A stretch of DNA of 64,000 nucleotides from an uncultured Oscillospiraceae bacterium (GCA_934486875.1 CAKSPU010000004.1:1-64000), one strand, 5' to 3'. Positions 26,543-36,123 are shown, counted from the stretch's first letter. Notes: generated by a model from the letters alone, not told the origin. Made by a program: numbers and translations.

Positions 26543-26950
26543 ATGGCTGAACTCTTTGAGGGAAAAAAGCTGTATATAACACTGAATGTTATAATGCTTA
26601 TCACAACGGCTGCGCTGCTTCTGTTTTATCCGACAGCGTGGGTCGGCTTTCTGGTAAGCTGCCTATATGTTTCTTTTGCGGCAAGGTCATTTGCGGTAAT
26701 TCTGACAGCTGCCATAATTACAAACCTTTTGGCTTTCCTGCTTGCCGCCGCCAATGACCGCAAGGCTGTTGGATTTTCGGTCGCACTGGGCTTCATCGGC
26801 GGGTTGGCAGGTTCGTTTGCACCGAATTGTGACGGATTTCTTTCCAGGTCTCTCAGATGCATATTTATTATTATGATATGGGTGACTGCCATTGCTCCCA
26901 CAGCTAATATTCTGCTTCATCAGTATGATGTACTGCCTATGCTGATGTGA
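26543..26950 (+). CDS. Small membrane protein of unknown function
   Basis: 135 aa with four or five hydrophobic segments covering most of its length. No motif recognised. It starts 15 bp after ftsK and is followed 19 bp later by another small membrane protein, so it is probably in the ftsK transcript. GGGGGTGAGCTGCT before the ATG gives a ribosome-binding site. Confidence 0.6.
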   Translation: MAELFEGKKLYITLNVIMLITTAALLLFYPTAWVGFLVSCLYVSFAARSFAVILTAAIITNLLAFLLAAANDRKAVGFSVALGFIGGLAGSFAPNCDGFLSRSLRCIFIIMIWVTAIAPTANILLHQYDVLPMLM

Positions 26951-26969
26951 CTGATTCGGAGGAAATGAT

Positions 26970-27281
26970 ATGATAAAAAAAGCACTCATAAGATTTCGGG
27001 TCATTGCTCTTGCGGGGCTGCCATTTGTGCTCCTGCTTTCGGCGGTGATGACGATAATGTTTCTCTGCGGCGTTATCAGAAATGAAAGCGTTCCTTATCT
27101 GTGTTTTGCGGTCTCGATGCTTGTGAACACTGTGGGGCTTATCGTTAACTTTTATGTCAAAAATGAGGATATGCGGGAGGCTATGCCGAAATGGATACAG
27201 GGCAGGGGCTTTCCTACTTTCGTTATTGCAAGCGTTGTTTTATGGTTTGTGAGCTTTCTGATGTTTATTATTTTTAAGTAA
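26970..27281 (+). CDS. Small membrane protein of unknown function
   Basis: 103 aa with three hydrophobic segments (about residues 10-35, 42-63 and 82-102). Ribosome-binding site GGAGG lies upstream. No family recognised; shares the transcript with the preceding small membrane protein and the YgiQ gene, which begins 19 bp later. Confidence 0.6.
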   Translation: MIKKALIRFRVIALAGLPFVLLLSAVMTIMFLCGVIRNESVPYLCFAVSMLVNTVGLIVNFYVKNEDMREAMPKWIQGRGFPTFVIASVVLWFVSFLMFIIFK

Positions 27282-27300
27282 CTTTTTAACAGGTGATATT

Positions 27301-29268
27301 ATGCCATTTTTACCCATTTCAAAAAAAGATATGCAGGAGAGAGGGATAGACCGGCTTGACTTTATCTGCATCACGGGGGACAGCTATGTTGACCACCCCT
27401 CTTTCGGCATTGCCATTATTTCCCGTATGATAGAGGATATCGGCTTTACTGTCGGAATCATCGCTCAGCCTGACTGGAGGAGCGATGCCGATTTCAAAAA
27501 GCTTGGCGTTCCCAGATACGCTTTCCTCATTACGGGGGGAAACATCGACTCAATGGTGGCGCATTACACAAGCGCAAAGAAAAAGCGCTCCGATGACGCT
27601 TACACTGCGGGGGGAAAGGCGGGCAAGCGCCCTGACCGTGCAACTATCGTTTACACTCAGGCGGTAAAGCGGATATTCGGCAAGGATATGCCTGTGGCTA
27701 TCGGCGGTCTTGAAGCGTCTCTCAGGCGCTTTGCCCATTACGATTACTGGGACGAGGCTGTGCGCCCCTCTATTCTCGAGGACAGCGGCGCTGACCTGCT
27801 TATGTACGGAATGAGCGAGCATCAGATCGTTGAGATATGCACAAGACTTGCTAAGGGCGAGAAAATATCACAGCTTCGTGACATACGGGGCACGGCGTAT
27901 TTATGCGACCCGAGAGAAACGCCTTACGGTGCGGCGGAATGTCCCTCCCTTGCGCAGGTAAGAGAGCACAAGGAAGAATATGCCAAGGCTTGCAGGATAC
28001 AATATGACTGGCAGGACGAGGTATACGGCAAGACTGTTATCCAGAGACAGACAAGCAAGATGCTGGTCCAGCTTCCCCCTGCATATTCCCTGAACACTCC
28101 CGAGCTTGACCACGTTTACGAGCTCCCTTATATGAGGACGTATCACCCGATATATGAAAAAGAGGGAGGCGTTCCCGGCATCAAGGAAGTGGAATTTTCC
28201 ATTACCCACAACAGAGGCTGCTTCGGAAACTGCAACTTCTGCTCAATTGCGCTTCATCAGGGCAGGAGGATCTCCGTGAGAAGCAGGGAGAGCATTCTGA
28301 GAGAGGCTGAGCTCCTTACCACCCTGCCCAATTTCAAGGGGTATATCCACGATGTGGGAGGCCCTACGGCGAATTTCCGTGCTCCCTCCTGCACTCATCA
28401 GCTGACCCACGGGCTTTGCAAGGGAAGAAAATGTCTTGCTCCCGAGCCTTGCAGAAATCTTGAAGTCGATCACACGGAATATCTGAGCATTCTCAGGGAT
28501 ATACGAAAGATAAAGGGCATCAAAAAGGTATTTATCCGAAGCGGCATACGCTACGATTATCTTATTGAGGACAAGAACGAGGAATTTATGCGTGAGCTTA
28601 TCGAGTATCACGTGAGCGGTCAGCTGAAGGTCGCTCCCGAACACTGCTCGGCGGCTGTTCTTGATCTTATGGGCAAGCCCCATATCGAGGCTTACAAGAA
28701 ATTTCAGGACAAGTTCTACAAGATGACGGGGCGCATCGGAAAGGAACAGTATCTTGTGCCGTATCTGATGTCATCTCACCCGGGAAGTACGCTGAACGAG
28801 GCTGTTGAGCTGGCGCTGTTTTTAAAGAGCCTGAAAATGCGCCCCGAACAGGTGCAGGACTTTTATCCCACACCCGGCACTATTTCCACCTGTATGTTCT
28901 ACACGGGTCTTGACCCTTACACGATGAAAAAAGTGTATGTGCCGAGGACTGCGGAGGAAAAGGGTATGCAGAGGGCGCTGTTACAGTATTTCCGTCCCCA
29001 GAATCAGAGAAAATGCATTGAGGCGCTTATCAGGGCGCACCGCACCGACCTTATCGGAAACGGAAAGGAATGCCTTGTAAAGCCCGATGAGCAGTACACT
29101 GCTTATATGAGGGAAAAGGCTGCGGCAGGCAGGGCAAAGGGCGGAAAGAACAGTACACATTCAAATCACGGGGCACACAATAACCGCTCAGGTCAGAAAT
29201 ATAATTCAAACAGTCCAAAAGGCAGGAATGACAGATGGCAAAAAGAAAAGGGCAGGAAGGGCAGATAA
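27301..29268 (+). CDS. YgiQ family radical SAM protein
   Basis: 655 aa. The N-terminal DUF-type domain (about 1-270) begins MPFLPISKKDM, the usual YgiQ start, followed by the radical SAM core with the CxxxCxxC cluster motif in NRGCFGNCNFCSIALHQGR and a third domain containing QVQDFYPTPGT. The C-terminal 60 residues are basic, Asn/Gly/Lys-rich and probably disordered. The family is widespread in anaerobes and its reaction is not established. The last 34 bp overlap the next gene. Confidence 0.94.
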   Translation: MPFLPISKKDMQERGIDRLDFICITGDSYVDHPSFGIAIISRMIEDIGFTVGIIAQPDWRSDADFKKLGVPRYAFLITGGNIDSMVAHYTSAKKKRSDDAYTAGGKAGKRPDRATIVYTQAVKRIFGKDMPVAIGGLEASLRRFAHYDYWDEAVRPSILEDSGADLLMYGMSEHQIVEICTRLAKGEKISQLRDIRGTAYLCDPRETPYGAAECPSLAQVREHKEEYAKACRIQYDWQDEVYGKTVIQRQTSKMLVQLPPAYSLNTPELDHVYELPYMRTYHPIYEKEGGVPGIKEVEFSITHNRGCFGNCNFCSIALHQGRRISVRSRESILREAELLTTLPNFKGYIHDVGGPTANFRAPSCTHQLTHGLCKGRKCLAPEPCRNLEVDHTEYLSILRDIRKIKGIKKVFIRSGIRYDYLIEDKNEEFMRELIEYHVSGQLKVAPEHCSAAVLDLMGKPHIEAYKKFQDKFYKMTGRIGKEQYLVPYLMSSHPGSTLNEAVELALFLKSLKMRPEQVQDFYPTPGTISTCMFYTGLDPYTMKKVYVPRTAEEKGMQRALLQYFRPQNQRKCIEALIRAHRTDLIGNGKECLVKPDEQYTAYMREKAAAGRAKGGKNSTHSNHGAHNNRSGQKYNSNSPKGRNDRWQKEKGRKGR

Positions 29269-30239
29269 AACGGCTTCTTAAGGTTCTGCCAACAGCTATT
29301 CTTGTGATGATAATATGCGTGGGCGTTCTTCTCGGCGTGCTTATTGAGACGGGGCGGCTTTCACTGTCTGATGTTCAGCAGACTATGGGATTTACCCAAA
29401 AGGAAAGCCCGGCGGCAAGTAACACTATCCCCGAGGCGGCAAAGGATTTTGCTGTTTACGTCATTGACGTGGGGCAGGGCGACAGCATTCTTATCACGGC
29501 GGGCGGCAAAAGCATTCTTATTGATGCGGGCGAAAAGGAATACGGCAGCAAGGTTGTCTCTTTTATCAGAGACAAGGGTATCAAGCGGCTTGATTACATC
29601 ATCGCCACTCACCCCCACGCCGACCACATAGGCGGTATGGCAGAGGTCGTATCGGAGATTGGTGCGGATAAGATAATCGTGCCGAAGCTGCCTGATGATA
29701 TGGTGCCCACAACGAGAGTGTATGAGAATTTCCTGAAGGCTGTGAAAAACGGCGGTATGAAGCTGACGGCGGCTAAGGCGGGAACGGTATATGACATTTC
29801 CGACATCGGCGGCATTCCTGTGAGAATGACGGTGCTTGCTCCCGATGACAATGCGGATTTTGATGACCTGAACGACTTTTCCGTATGCGTAAGAATCGAT
29901 TTTGACCGCATTTCCTGGCTGCTGACGGGAGACCTTTCCGAGGACGGGGAGGCTGCTCTTGTAAACAGCGGCAGGGATATTGATGTTACGGCGTACAAGG
30001 TGGGACACCACGGAAGTGCCACATCTTCTACGGATAAATTTCTTAAAAAGGTTACTCCAAGGCTTTGCGTCATCTCCTGCGGGGAGGGTAATTCCTACGG
30101 GCACCCCACCCAGGCGGCTCTTGACAGACTTCTGGAATACACAAGCAGAATTTACCGCACGGATATAAATTCCACCGTTTCCGTTTACTCGGACGGGCAG
30201 CGGCTTTATGTGACAAAAACGGAACAGGGGGGCGGCTGA
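29235..30239 (+). CDS. ComEC/Rec2-like secreted MBL-fold hydrolase
   Basis: 334 aa. One membrane segment (about residues 15-40) anchors a metallo-beta-lactamase domain with VIDVGQGDSILI, the zinc motif THPHADH, LTGDLSEDGE and GHHGS. This matches the MBL domain of the competence protein ComEC but without the channel, a stand-alone form common in Firmicutes and thought to act as an extracellular nuclease or phosphodiesterase. It overlaps YgiQ by 34 bp and is followed 1 bp later by a DUF3006 gene, a frequent partner. Confidence 0.88.
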   Translation: MAKRKGQEGQIKRLLKVLPTAILVMIICVGVLLGVLIETGRLSLSDVQQTMGFTQKESPAASNTIPEAAKDFAVYVIDVGQGDSILITAGGKSILIDAGEKEYGSKVVSFIRDKGIKRLDYIIATHPHADHIGGMAEVVSEIGADKIIVPKLPDDMVPTTRVYENFLKAVKNGGMKLTAAKAGTVYDISDIGGIPVRMTVLAPDDNADFDDLNDFSVCVRIDFDRISWLLTGDLSEDGEAALVNSGRDIDVTAYKVGHHGSATSSTDKFLKKVTPRLCVISCGEGNSYGHPTQAALDRLLEYTSRIYRTDINSTVSVYSDGQRLYVTKTEQGGG

Positions 30240-30240
30240 T

Positions 30241-30447
30241 ATGCTGATACTTGAAAGAATAAAGGGCAGCGTGGCTGTTATTTCGGGTGAGGATTCGGAA
30301 TTTACCGTTTCCTCCGAAATGATAACAGGCTGCCGTGAGGGCGATGTTATCGTTCTTTCGGGTGACAGGTACATCACCGACAGGGCTGCGACGGGAAAAA
30401 GGCGACGTGAAATTATTTCGCTTCAGGATTCCCTTTGGGAAGATTAA
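30241..30447 (+). CDS. DUF3006 domain protein
   Basis: 68-aa small protein with the DUF3006 pattern: ILERIKGSVAVI at the start, a turn, then EGDVIVLSGDRY and a charged tail. Function unknown; these proteins typically sit directly after a ComEC-like MBL protein, as here, and are predicted OB/SH3-like barrels. It begins 1 bp after the MBL stop. Confidence 0.75.
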   Translation: MLILERIKGSVAVISGEDSEFTVSSEMITGCREGDVIVLSGDRYITDRAATGKRRREIISLQDSLWED

Positions 30448-30466
30448 TTTGAAAGAGGGGCTTAAG

Positions 30467-31345
30467 ATGCAGAACAATCTGCCTGCTATGCTTACGGAGA
30501 GACTTCCGAAATTATCCAAGGGTCACAAAAAAATTGCCGAATATATTCTCGGTCACTACGACAAGGCTGCCTTTATGACGGCTTCAAAGCTGGGAAATAT
30601 CGTTGGCGTAAGCGAATCCACCGTTGTAAGATTTGCAACTGAGCTGGGCTTTGAGGGTTATCCCGAGATGCAGAAGGCGCTTAAGGAATTTACCAGCAAC
30701 AAGCTCACAACCGTTCAGCGTATGAGCGTTATGAACGATCAGATGGCAGGTGAGGACGTTCTGAACAGAGTCCTCAATTTCGACATCGAACAGATCAGGA
30801 AAACTATGGAGGAGACCGACAAGGAGAGCTTTTACACCACTGTTGACGCTCTTGCGGACGCTAAGAACATTTACGTTATCGGCGCAAGGTCGGCTTCGGT
30901 GCTTGCACGTTTCATTGTTTTCTACTTCAACATTATGTTTGATAATGTTAAGATAATCCACACCACAAGTACAAGCGAAATGTTTGAGCAGATACTGAAC
31001 ATCGGTGCGGGAGACATTATGATAGGAGTAAGCTTCCCCCGCTACTCAAAGCACACGGTGAAGGCTTTCAGATACGCTCACGAGAACGGCGCAAAGGTCA
31101 TTGCGATCACTGACAGCAAGGCTTCCCCTCTGGCACAGTATGCGGATCATTTACTGCTGGCTCACAGTGATATGGCTTCCTTTGCGGACTCTCTTGTTGC
31201 CCCTATGAGCCTGATAAATGCCCTTATCTGTGCGGTGGGTATGAAGAAGCAGGAATATGTTTCCAAGAACTTTGAGAGACTTGAACAGATCTGGGAAAAA
31301 TATGATGTTTACGAAAAGACTGATGACAAGGATTTCAGTCTTTGA
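30467..31345 (+). CDS. MurR/RpiR family transcriptional regulator
   Basis: 292 aa from the ATG at 30467 (MQNNLPAM), preceded by AAAGAGGGG; the longer frame overlaps the DUF3006 gene and is rejected. The N-terminal HTH_6 domain contains GVSESTVVRFATELGFEGYPEMQ, the family signature, and the C-terminal SIS domain (about 125-260) senses a phosphosugar. Regulators of this type control amino-sugar or sugar-phosphate use. No sugar gene lies beside it; the neighbours are the MBL protein and a flavoprotein, so its target is unknown. Confidence 0.92.
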   Translation: MQNNLPAMLTERLPKLSKGHKKIAEYILGHYDKAAFMTASKLGNIVGVSESTVVRFATELGFEGYPEMQKALKEFTSNKLTTVQRMSVMNDQMAGEDVLNRVLNFDIEQIRKTMEETDKESFYTTVDALADAKNIYVIGARSASVLARFIVFYFNIMFDNVKIIHTTSTSEMFEQILNIGAGDIMIGVSFPRYSKHTVKAFRYAHENGAKVIAITDSKASPLAQYADHLLLAHSDMASFADSLVAPMSLINALICAVGMKKQEYVSKNFERLEQIWEKYDVYEKTDDKDFSL

Positions 31346-31363
31346 CGGGAAAGGCTGCATTTT

Positions 31364-32593
31364 ATGACAGACTGCATTATTATCGGCGGCGGTGCGGCGG
31401 GGCTTATGGCGGCTGTTACGGCGGCTGATCACGGCAAGACCGTTATACTGTTTGAGAAAAACAGCCGTGTGGGCAGAAAGCTCCTCATTACGGGAAAGGG
31501 TCGCTGCAACGTTACAAACAACTGCACCAAAGAGGATTTTTTTGATAATATCCCCTGCAACGGCAGATTTTTATATTCCTCCTATGCCGCTTTTGAATCA
31601 AGCGACACTATGGCTTTTTTTGAAAACCTTGGAGTTCCTCTCAAGACCGAAAGGGGCAACAGGGTATTTCCCGTAAGCGACAGGGCGGAGGACATCGTTA
31701 TCGCTTTTGAGCGTGCTGTCAGAGAACGGTCGGACAGGATAACGGTAAAAAACGCAAAGGTCTCCAAGATACTGACGGAAGAGGGCAGGGTATCGGGCGT
31801 TATTGCGGACGGCATTGCTTATCACGCTCCCTCGGTGCTCATTGCCACGGGTGGACGGTCTTATCCAAAGACGGGCTCGGACGGCGACGGGTACAGATTT
31901 GCAAAGGAGCTGGGACACAAAGTCGTTCCTCTCCGTCCCTCTCTTGTTCCTATGGTGAGCGAGGAGGAATGGTGCGGGGAGGCTATGGGGTTATCCCTGA
32001 AAAATGTGACACTGACCCTTATTGACACGGCTGACGGCAAAAAGCTTTTCTCCGAAATGGGAGAGATGCTTTTTACCCATTTCGGCGTTTCGGGTCCTCT
32101 TATTTTATCCGCTTCGGGGCACATACGGAAAATGGAGCGGGACAGATACAAGCTTATAATTGACCTTAAGCCCGCTCTTGATGAAAAAACGCTTGATGCA
32201 AGGCTCCAAAGGGATTTTTCCGAAAATGCCAACAGGGATTTTATAAACAGTCTGGGAAAGCTGCTTCCCGCAAAGCTTATACCCGTTATCGCAAGGCTTT
32301 CGGGGATACCTGCGGACAAGAAGGTAAATCAGATATCAAAAAAAGAACGCACCGAGCTTATGCGGCTGCTTAAAAATCTCACGGTGACGATAAAGGATTT
32401 CCGCTCCATTGACGAGGCTATCGTTACGGGGGGCGGTGTGAGCATAAGCGGGATAAACCCGAAAACTATGGAATCAAAGCTTGTGGACGGGCTCTATTTT
32501 GCGGGCGAGGTAATTGATGTTGACGCATACACGGGCGGATTTAATTTGCAGATCGCTTTTTCCACGGGGTATGCGGCGGGGGTAAATATGTGA
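31364..32593 (+). CDS. HI0933-type NAD(P)/FAD-dependent flavoprotein (BaiN/YhiN-like)
   Basis: 409 aa. An N-terminal Rossmann FAD site IIGGGAAGLMAA, the KLLITGKGRCNVTNN block special to this family, and the C-terminal FAD-contact stretch GLYFAGEVIDVDAYTGGFNLQ. Family members include BaiN, which reduces bile acids, but most are uncharacterised; a reductase acting on a C=C bond is plausible. It starts 18 bp after the RpiR gene. Confidence 0.9.
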   Translation: MTDCIIIGGGAAGLMAAVTAADHGKTVILFEKNSRVGRKLLITGKGRCNVTNNCTKEDFFDNIPCNGRFLYSSYAAFESSDTMAFFENLGVPLKTERGNRVFPVSDRAEDIVIAFERAVRERSDRITVKNAKVSKILTEEGRVSGVIADGIAYHAPSVLIATGGRSYPKTGSDGDGYRFAKELGHKVVPLRPSLVPMVSEEEWCGEAMGLSLKNVTLTLIDTADGKKLFSEMGEMLFTHFGVSGPLILSASGHIRKMERDRYKLIIDLKPALDEKTLDARLQRDFSENANRDFINSLGKLLPAKLIPVIARLSGIPADKKVNQISKKERTELMRLLKNLTVTIKDFRSIDEAIVTGGGVSISGINPKTMESKLVDGLYFAGEVIDVDAYTGGFNLQIAFSTGYAAGVNM

Positions 32594-32685
32594 CGGAAAT
32601 CGACACAAAGTGCAGGCTGTGTTGTTCATTTTTTCGGCGGCTTCCTTTATAATTAAAGCATAAGAAAAAAAGGAGGCTGTGAATT

Positions 32686-33039
32686 ATGAACACAGATAAA
32701 ATTTATGCGGAGCAGCTTGCAAATGAATATGCTCCCAAAGACACTTCAAAGGTAACTGCTCTGAGAAAGCTTGACAGAAAGGCAAAGCTCCCTGCCACGG
32801 TTTTCACATACACCTTCGGCATTATCGCTTCGCTTATAGCGGGCGTGGGTATGTGCCTTTCTATGAAGGTCATCGGCGGCGGCAGTGACGTAATGTTTAT
32901 TTTCGGCATCATTCTTGGAATTATCGGCTTTATCGCTATGGGTGTAAATTACCCTATTTACAAAAGGCTCATTGAGATAGGCAAGCAGAAATATGCTTTT
33001 GAGATAATCCAGCTTGCTAAAGAAATAAGCGACAAGTAA
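32686..33039 (+). CDS. Two- to three-pass membrane protein of unknown function
   Basis: 117 aa: a charged N-terminal 35 residues, two membrane segments (about 40-60 and 68-90) and a charged C-terminal helix. A consensus AAAGGAGG lies 9 nt before the ATG, and TATAAT at about 32648-32653 suggests an own promoter, though the -35 is poor. Homologue-like small proteins are common in Clostridia but I cannot name one. Confidence 0.65.
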   Translation: MNTDKIYAEQLANEYAPKDTSKVTALRKLDRKAKLPATVFTYTFGIIASLIAGVGMCLSMKVIGGGSDVMFIFGIILGIIGFIAMGVNYPIYKRLIEIGKQKYAFEIIQLAKEISDK

Positions 33040-33043
33040 AGCT

Positions 33044-33925
33044 ATGAAAGGGCTGCTTGAAAGGATATTATATCCCCCAAGGCTTGTTTTGCTTATTGTT
33101 CTGACAGCTTCTTTCGCCGCTCTTGCATATATCTTTCAGGCAGGGCTCTCTGAGAGTGCGGCGGCATACAAAGTTTATTGTATGTCGGCGTACTCTCTTT
33201 TTATTATCATTACAACAGTGATAAGAGGGCGAAAAAAGCTTCGGGAAAGAATAAAAAGTTCTCCCCTCATTGTCAGTATAATGTCAAACAAAGCTGTTCG
33301 CAGATATATGGACGATATGCATTTTCGGGGCGGCGTGGGCATTTATCAGGGTATGGCGGTGAATTTCCTTTATGTCGCTTTCCGCACGGTAACGGGGATA
33401 ATGTACTCGTCGGTATGGTTTATTTCTATGGCTGTTTATCATATGGTGCTGGGGTGTATGAGGGCTGTGCTCATATACGGCTACAGGCGGCGGGACGGGA
33501 AAGACTATGAGTATGAGTACCGATTTTACCGCATCTGTGCTTATATGCTGTTCGGGCTGAATATTCCTATGGGCGGTATGATATTGCTGATGATACGGAC
33601 GGACACAAGCGTATCATATTCCGAATATGTGATATATCTTTCTGCGATGTTTACCTTTTACACGATGATAATTTCGGTGGCGAATATGGTGAAATACCGC
33701 AGGGCGGGCAGTCCTGTACTGTCGGCGGCAAAGGTCATAAGCTTCGTTTCGGCTATGATGTCAGTGCTGGGACTTCAGACAGCTATGATATCAAAGTTTT
33801 CGGAGAAGTCGGACAGCTTTCGTACAATGATGAACGGTATCACGGGCGGGGTCATTTACGGCATTGTTATAATCACGGCGGTTCTTATGCTTATTAAAGG
33901 AAAGAGGGCTTCGGAAAATGAATAA
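33044..33925 (+). CDS. Polytopic membrane protein of unknown function
   Basis: 293 aa with about seven hydrophobic segments and Arg/Lys-rich loops (IRGRKKLRERIKSS, GYRRRDGKDYEYEYR). No transporter or enzyme motif is recognised. It overlaps the following TetR regulator by 8 bp and starts 4 bp after the preceding small membrane protein, so the three are probably one unit and the regulator may control them. Confidence 0.65.
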   Translation: MKGLLERILYPPRLVLLIVLTASFAALAYIFQAGLSESAAAYKVYCMSAYSLFIIITTVIRGRKKLRERIKSSPLIVSIMSNKAVRRYMDDMHFRGGVGIYQGMAVNFLYVAFRTVTGIMYSSVWFISMAVYHMVLGCMRAVLIYGYRRRDGKDYEYEYRFYRICAYMLFGLNIPMGGMILLMIRTDTSVSYSEYVIYLSAMFTFYTMIISVANMVKYRRAGSPVLSAAKVISFVSAMMSVLGLQTAMISKFSEKSDSFRTMMNGITGGVIYGIVIITAVLMLIKGKRASENE

Positions 33926-34535
33926 GTCGGAAAGCAGATATTTCAGCACAGCGGTGAAAATGGACAGGGCTTTTCTGGAGCTTCTTGATAAAAAAGACCT
34001 GCCGTTCATCACTGTAAAGGAAATTTGCGAAAAGGCAGGTGTAAACCGCTCTACCTTTTATCTCCATTACGAAAATATCGGTGATCTTCTGACGGAAAGT
34101 GCCGAACAGATGATAAACGATTTTTTAAGCCATATAAAAACCGATTCGGGTGAGTTCATCACAAAGCTGAACACCTGCCCCATTGAGGAGCTTTATCTCA
34201 TTACGCCGCAGTATCTTACCCCTTATCTTACGTACATAAGGGACAACAGAAGACTTTTCGGAACATTCCTTGAAAATGCTGAGACGCTTCGGCTTAACGA
34301 AAGCTACGAAAAGATGATGCGGCACATTATTATGCCGATATTTAAAAGATTCGGCGTTCCCGAGAGGGACAGGGGCTATATAATGGTTTTTTACATTCAC
34401 GGGATAATGGCGCTGATAGGCGAATGGCTGCGGCACGACTGCTCCGACAGCATTGAATATGTTTCGGGAATGATACAGGGGCTTGTTAAAAAATACAAGG
34501 AGGACGGCAAAAAAGATGTTCTGATATCAAAATGA
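33918..34535 (+). CDS. TetR/AcrR family transcriptional regulator
   Basis: 205 aa. The N-terminal helix-turn-helix is clear: FITVKEICEKAGVNRSTFYLHYENIGDLL. The C-terminal ligand domain resembles that of the DhaS/SczA-like subgroup (GIMALIGEWLRHD). Probably a repressor of the overlapping membrane-protein gene or of a distant target; the ligand is unknown. Confidence 0.88.
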   Translation: MNKSESRYFSTAVKMDRAFLELLDKKDLPFITVKEICEKAGVNRSTFYLHYENIGDLLTESAEQMINDFLSHIKTDSGEFITKLNTCPIEELYLITPQYLTPYLTYIRDNRRLFGTFLENAETLRLNESYEKMMRHIIMPIFKRFGVPERDRGYIMVFYIHGIMALIGEWLRHDCSDSIEYVSGMIQGLVKKYKEDGKKDVLISK

Positions 34536-34540
34536 CATAA

Positions 34541-34590
34541 AAGCACACCGCAGAACGGTTCATTTCAGAATTGTTCTGCGGTGCTTTTTT
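34541..34590. terminator. Bidirectional terminator between the TetR and LacI genes
   Basis: AAGCAC-CCGCAGAAC (34541-34556) pairs with GTTCTGCGGTGCTT (34573-34586), with T-runs on both outer sides (TTTTTT on plus, TTTTAT on minus), serving two convergent genes. Confidence 0.85.
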
Positions 34591-35617
34591 ACTTGAAATT
34601 CAAAGATGCAACGGAGTCCTTGAAAACTATCCTGCCCTTGACCTGTATCATTCCGATGTTCTCGGAGGGGGTGTTTATTTTGGAAAGGAGGGCTTCTACG
34701 GCTATGGCTGACATCTTTTCCGTATTTACCTCAAAGGTGGTTATGTTCGGGACGGTGATGCTGCTGTAGACAGAATTATCAAAGCCTGTTACGGAAATGT
34801 CCTCGGGGACACGGTAGCCCTTTTCCGAAAGCACTGCCATAAGTCTGCCTGCGGCTTCATCACAGTTGCAGACAAATGCGGTGGGCATAATCACGGGAAG
34901 CTCCAAGGGGATAAACTCGCCTGTGTCCGCTTTTCGATCGCTTATAAGATAGTATTCGGAAGGACGGATATTATGCTCAATGAGGGATTTGGCATAGCCA
35001 AGATATCTGTCCTGAATACTGCTGGTGGCGTGGATATTGCCCACAAAGGCTATTTCACGGTGTCCGTTGTCGATAAGATAATTCGTAAGCTCATAGGCAG
35101 CGTAGAAGCTGTCGCCCACCACGCAGCTCTCGGCGGTGAGCTGATTGTAGAAATCGAGGAACACCACGGGGATACCTGTATCAAGGACAGCTCTGATATA
35201 TTTGTCGGCTATCTGACCGAGGATTATTATGCCGTCGACACGCTGGTGAAAGAAAATGTCGGGAAGCACCGCTTTTTCCTCATTTGCAGAGGTGAGGGTG
35301 TGGAAAAAGGCGTAGTGCCGCTTCTGCTGGAGGGCTGTGGATATGCCGCGCATAAACTTAAAGTAAAAAGAATTTTCGGACATATATCTTTCCGCCACGA
35401 TTATACCGATATTTCCGCTGAGTGTCTTTTTCTTTTTCACTTCCGTTCCGTATTTGTAGCCCATTGTTTCGGCGGTCTTGAGGATCTTTCTCCTGAGCTC
35501 CGGGCTAACTCCCCGCTGACCCGAAAAGGCTTTGGACACGGACACCACGCTTATGCCGAGCTTTGCGGCTATATCACGCATTGTAACTTTTTTTGCCAAG
35601 CTGTTCAACTCCTGCAT
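34589..35617 (-). CDS. LacI/GalR family transcriptional regulator
   Basis: 342 aa. The DNA-binding headpiece is VTMRDIAAKLGISVVSVSKAFSGQRGVSPELRR with the hinge after it, followed by a periplasmic-binding-protein-like effector domain. It is divergent from a carbohydrate ABC importer, the usual arrangement for a local sugar-responsive repressor. The start is uncertain by a few codons because the frame has a 12-residue extension before the headpiece. Confidence 0.92.
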   Translation of the reverse strand: MQELNSLAKKVTMRDIAAKLGISVVSVSKAFSGQRGVSPELRRKILKTAETMGYKYGTEVKKKKTLSGNIGIIVAERYMSENSFYFKFMRGISTALQQKRHYAFFHTLTSANEEKAVLPDIFFHQRVDGIIILGQIADKYIRAVLDTGIPVVFLDFYNQLTAESCVVGDSFYAAYELTNYLIDNGHREIAFVGNIHATSSIQDRYLGYAKSLIEHNIRPSEYYLISDRKADTGEFIPLELPVIMPTAFVCNCDEAAGRLMAVLSEKGYRVPEDISVTGFDNSVYSSITVPNITTFEVNTEKMSAIAVEALLSKINTPSENIGMIQVKGRIVFKDSVASLNFK

Positions 35618-36019
35618 TCAAGATAACAATAAAGATAACGTTCAAGCTAATTTTAGCATATATCATAAGCTTTTTCAAGCTTTATTTTTAACTTAATTAA
35701 TCGGTTCCGATTCAGGCTAAAAAGATTGATTTTTGTATTCTGTTAGCTTTATTTTAAAGGTAATTTAGTCTTGTATTCTTAATATTTTGTAACGCATATA
35801 TTTCTTAATATAATAATTGTATTCTGCAAACGTTTTCTAATTTTTTCTTACAATTAATTTTTTATAAACGCAGTTAATAATTTCAGATAAATTGCACAAG
35901 CTATATGCAGTGTAATTGTCACGATAGACAAAGATTTGTGATAGCTTTTTGAAAATTGTGAAAAATTAACAAAGCTAACAAAACCCTACTGTACGAATTG
36001 CCGCTATTTACTTTTTTCC
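35618..36019. promoter_or_regulatory. Divergent LacI / sugar ABC regulatory region
   Basis: The gap between the LacI gene and the binding-protein gene is 506 bp and very AT-rich, with no coding potential. It holds the perfect arms AATCGG-TT-CCGATT (35699-35712), a cre-like site at 35825-35838, and the promoter at 36020-36047. The short palindrome lies in the likely promoter region of the LacI gene and could be an autoregulatory operator. The remainder is long A/T runs with no further feature I can support. Confidence 0.45.
35825..35838. promoter_or_regulatory. cre-like / LacI-family operator
   Basis: TGCAAACGTTTTCT fits the CcpA cre consensus TGWAARCGYTWNCW at every position but one (third base C). 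Since cre and other LacI-family operators share the central CG design, it may bind CcpA-type regulators or the adjacent LacI protein. It lies about 180 bp upstream of the ABC promoter. Confidence 0.55.
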
Positions 36020-36047
36020 TTGACTTTGGGCGGGAAACAAATATAAT
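36020..36047 (+). promoter_or_regulatory. Promoter of the carbohydrate ABC importer
   Basis: TTGACT (36020-36025), 16-bp spacer, TATAAT (36042-36047), leaving a leader of about 70 nt that ends in GGAGGT before the ATG at 36124. Confidence 0.75.
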
Positions 36048-36123
36048 TGACTTATCGCAGAAAACACAGGCAATGAATAACACATCAATGCTGAAAATTA
36101 ATGATTAATGGAGGTCATTAACA

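Noticed and set aside
30335..30466. 44-codon N-terminal extension of the RpiR-type gene
   Set aside because: It overlaps the DUF3006 gene and lacks a ribosome-binding site; the family N-terminus begins at the ATG at 30467.
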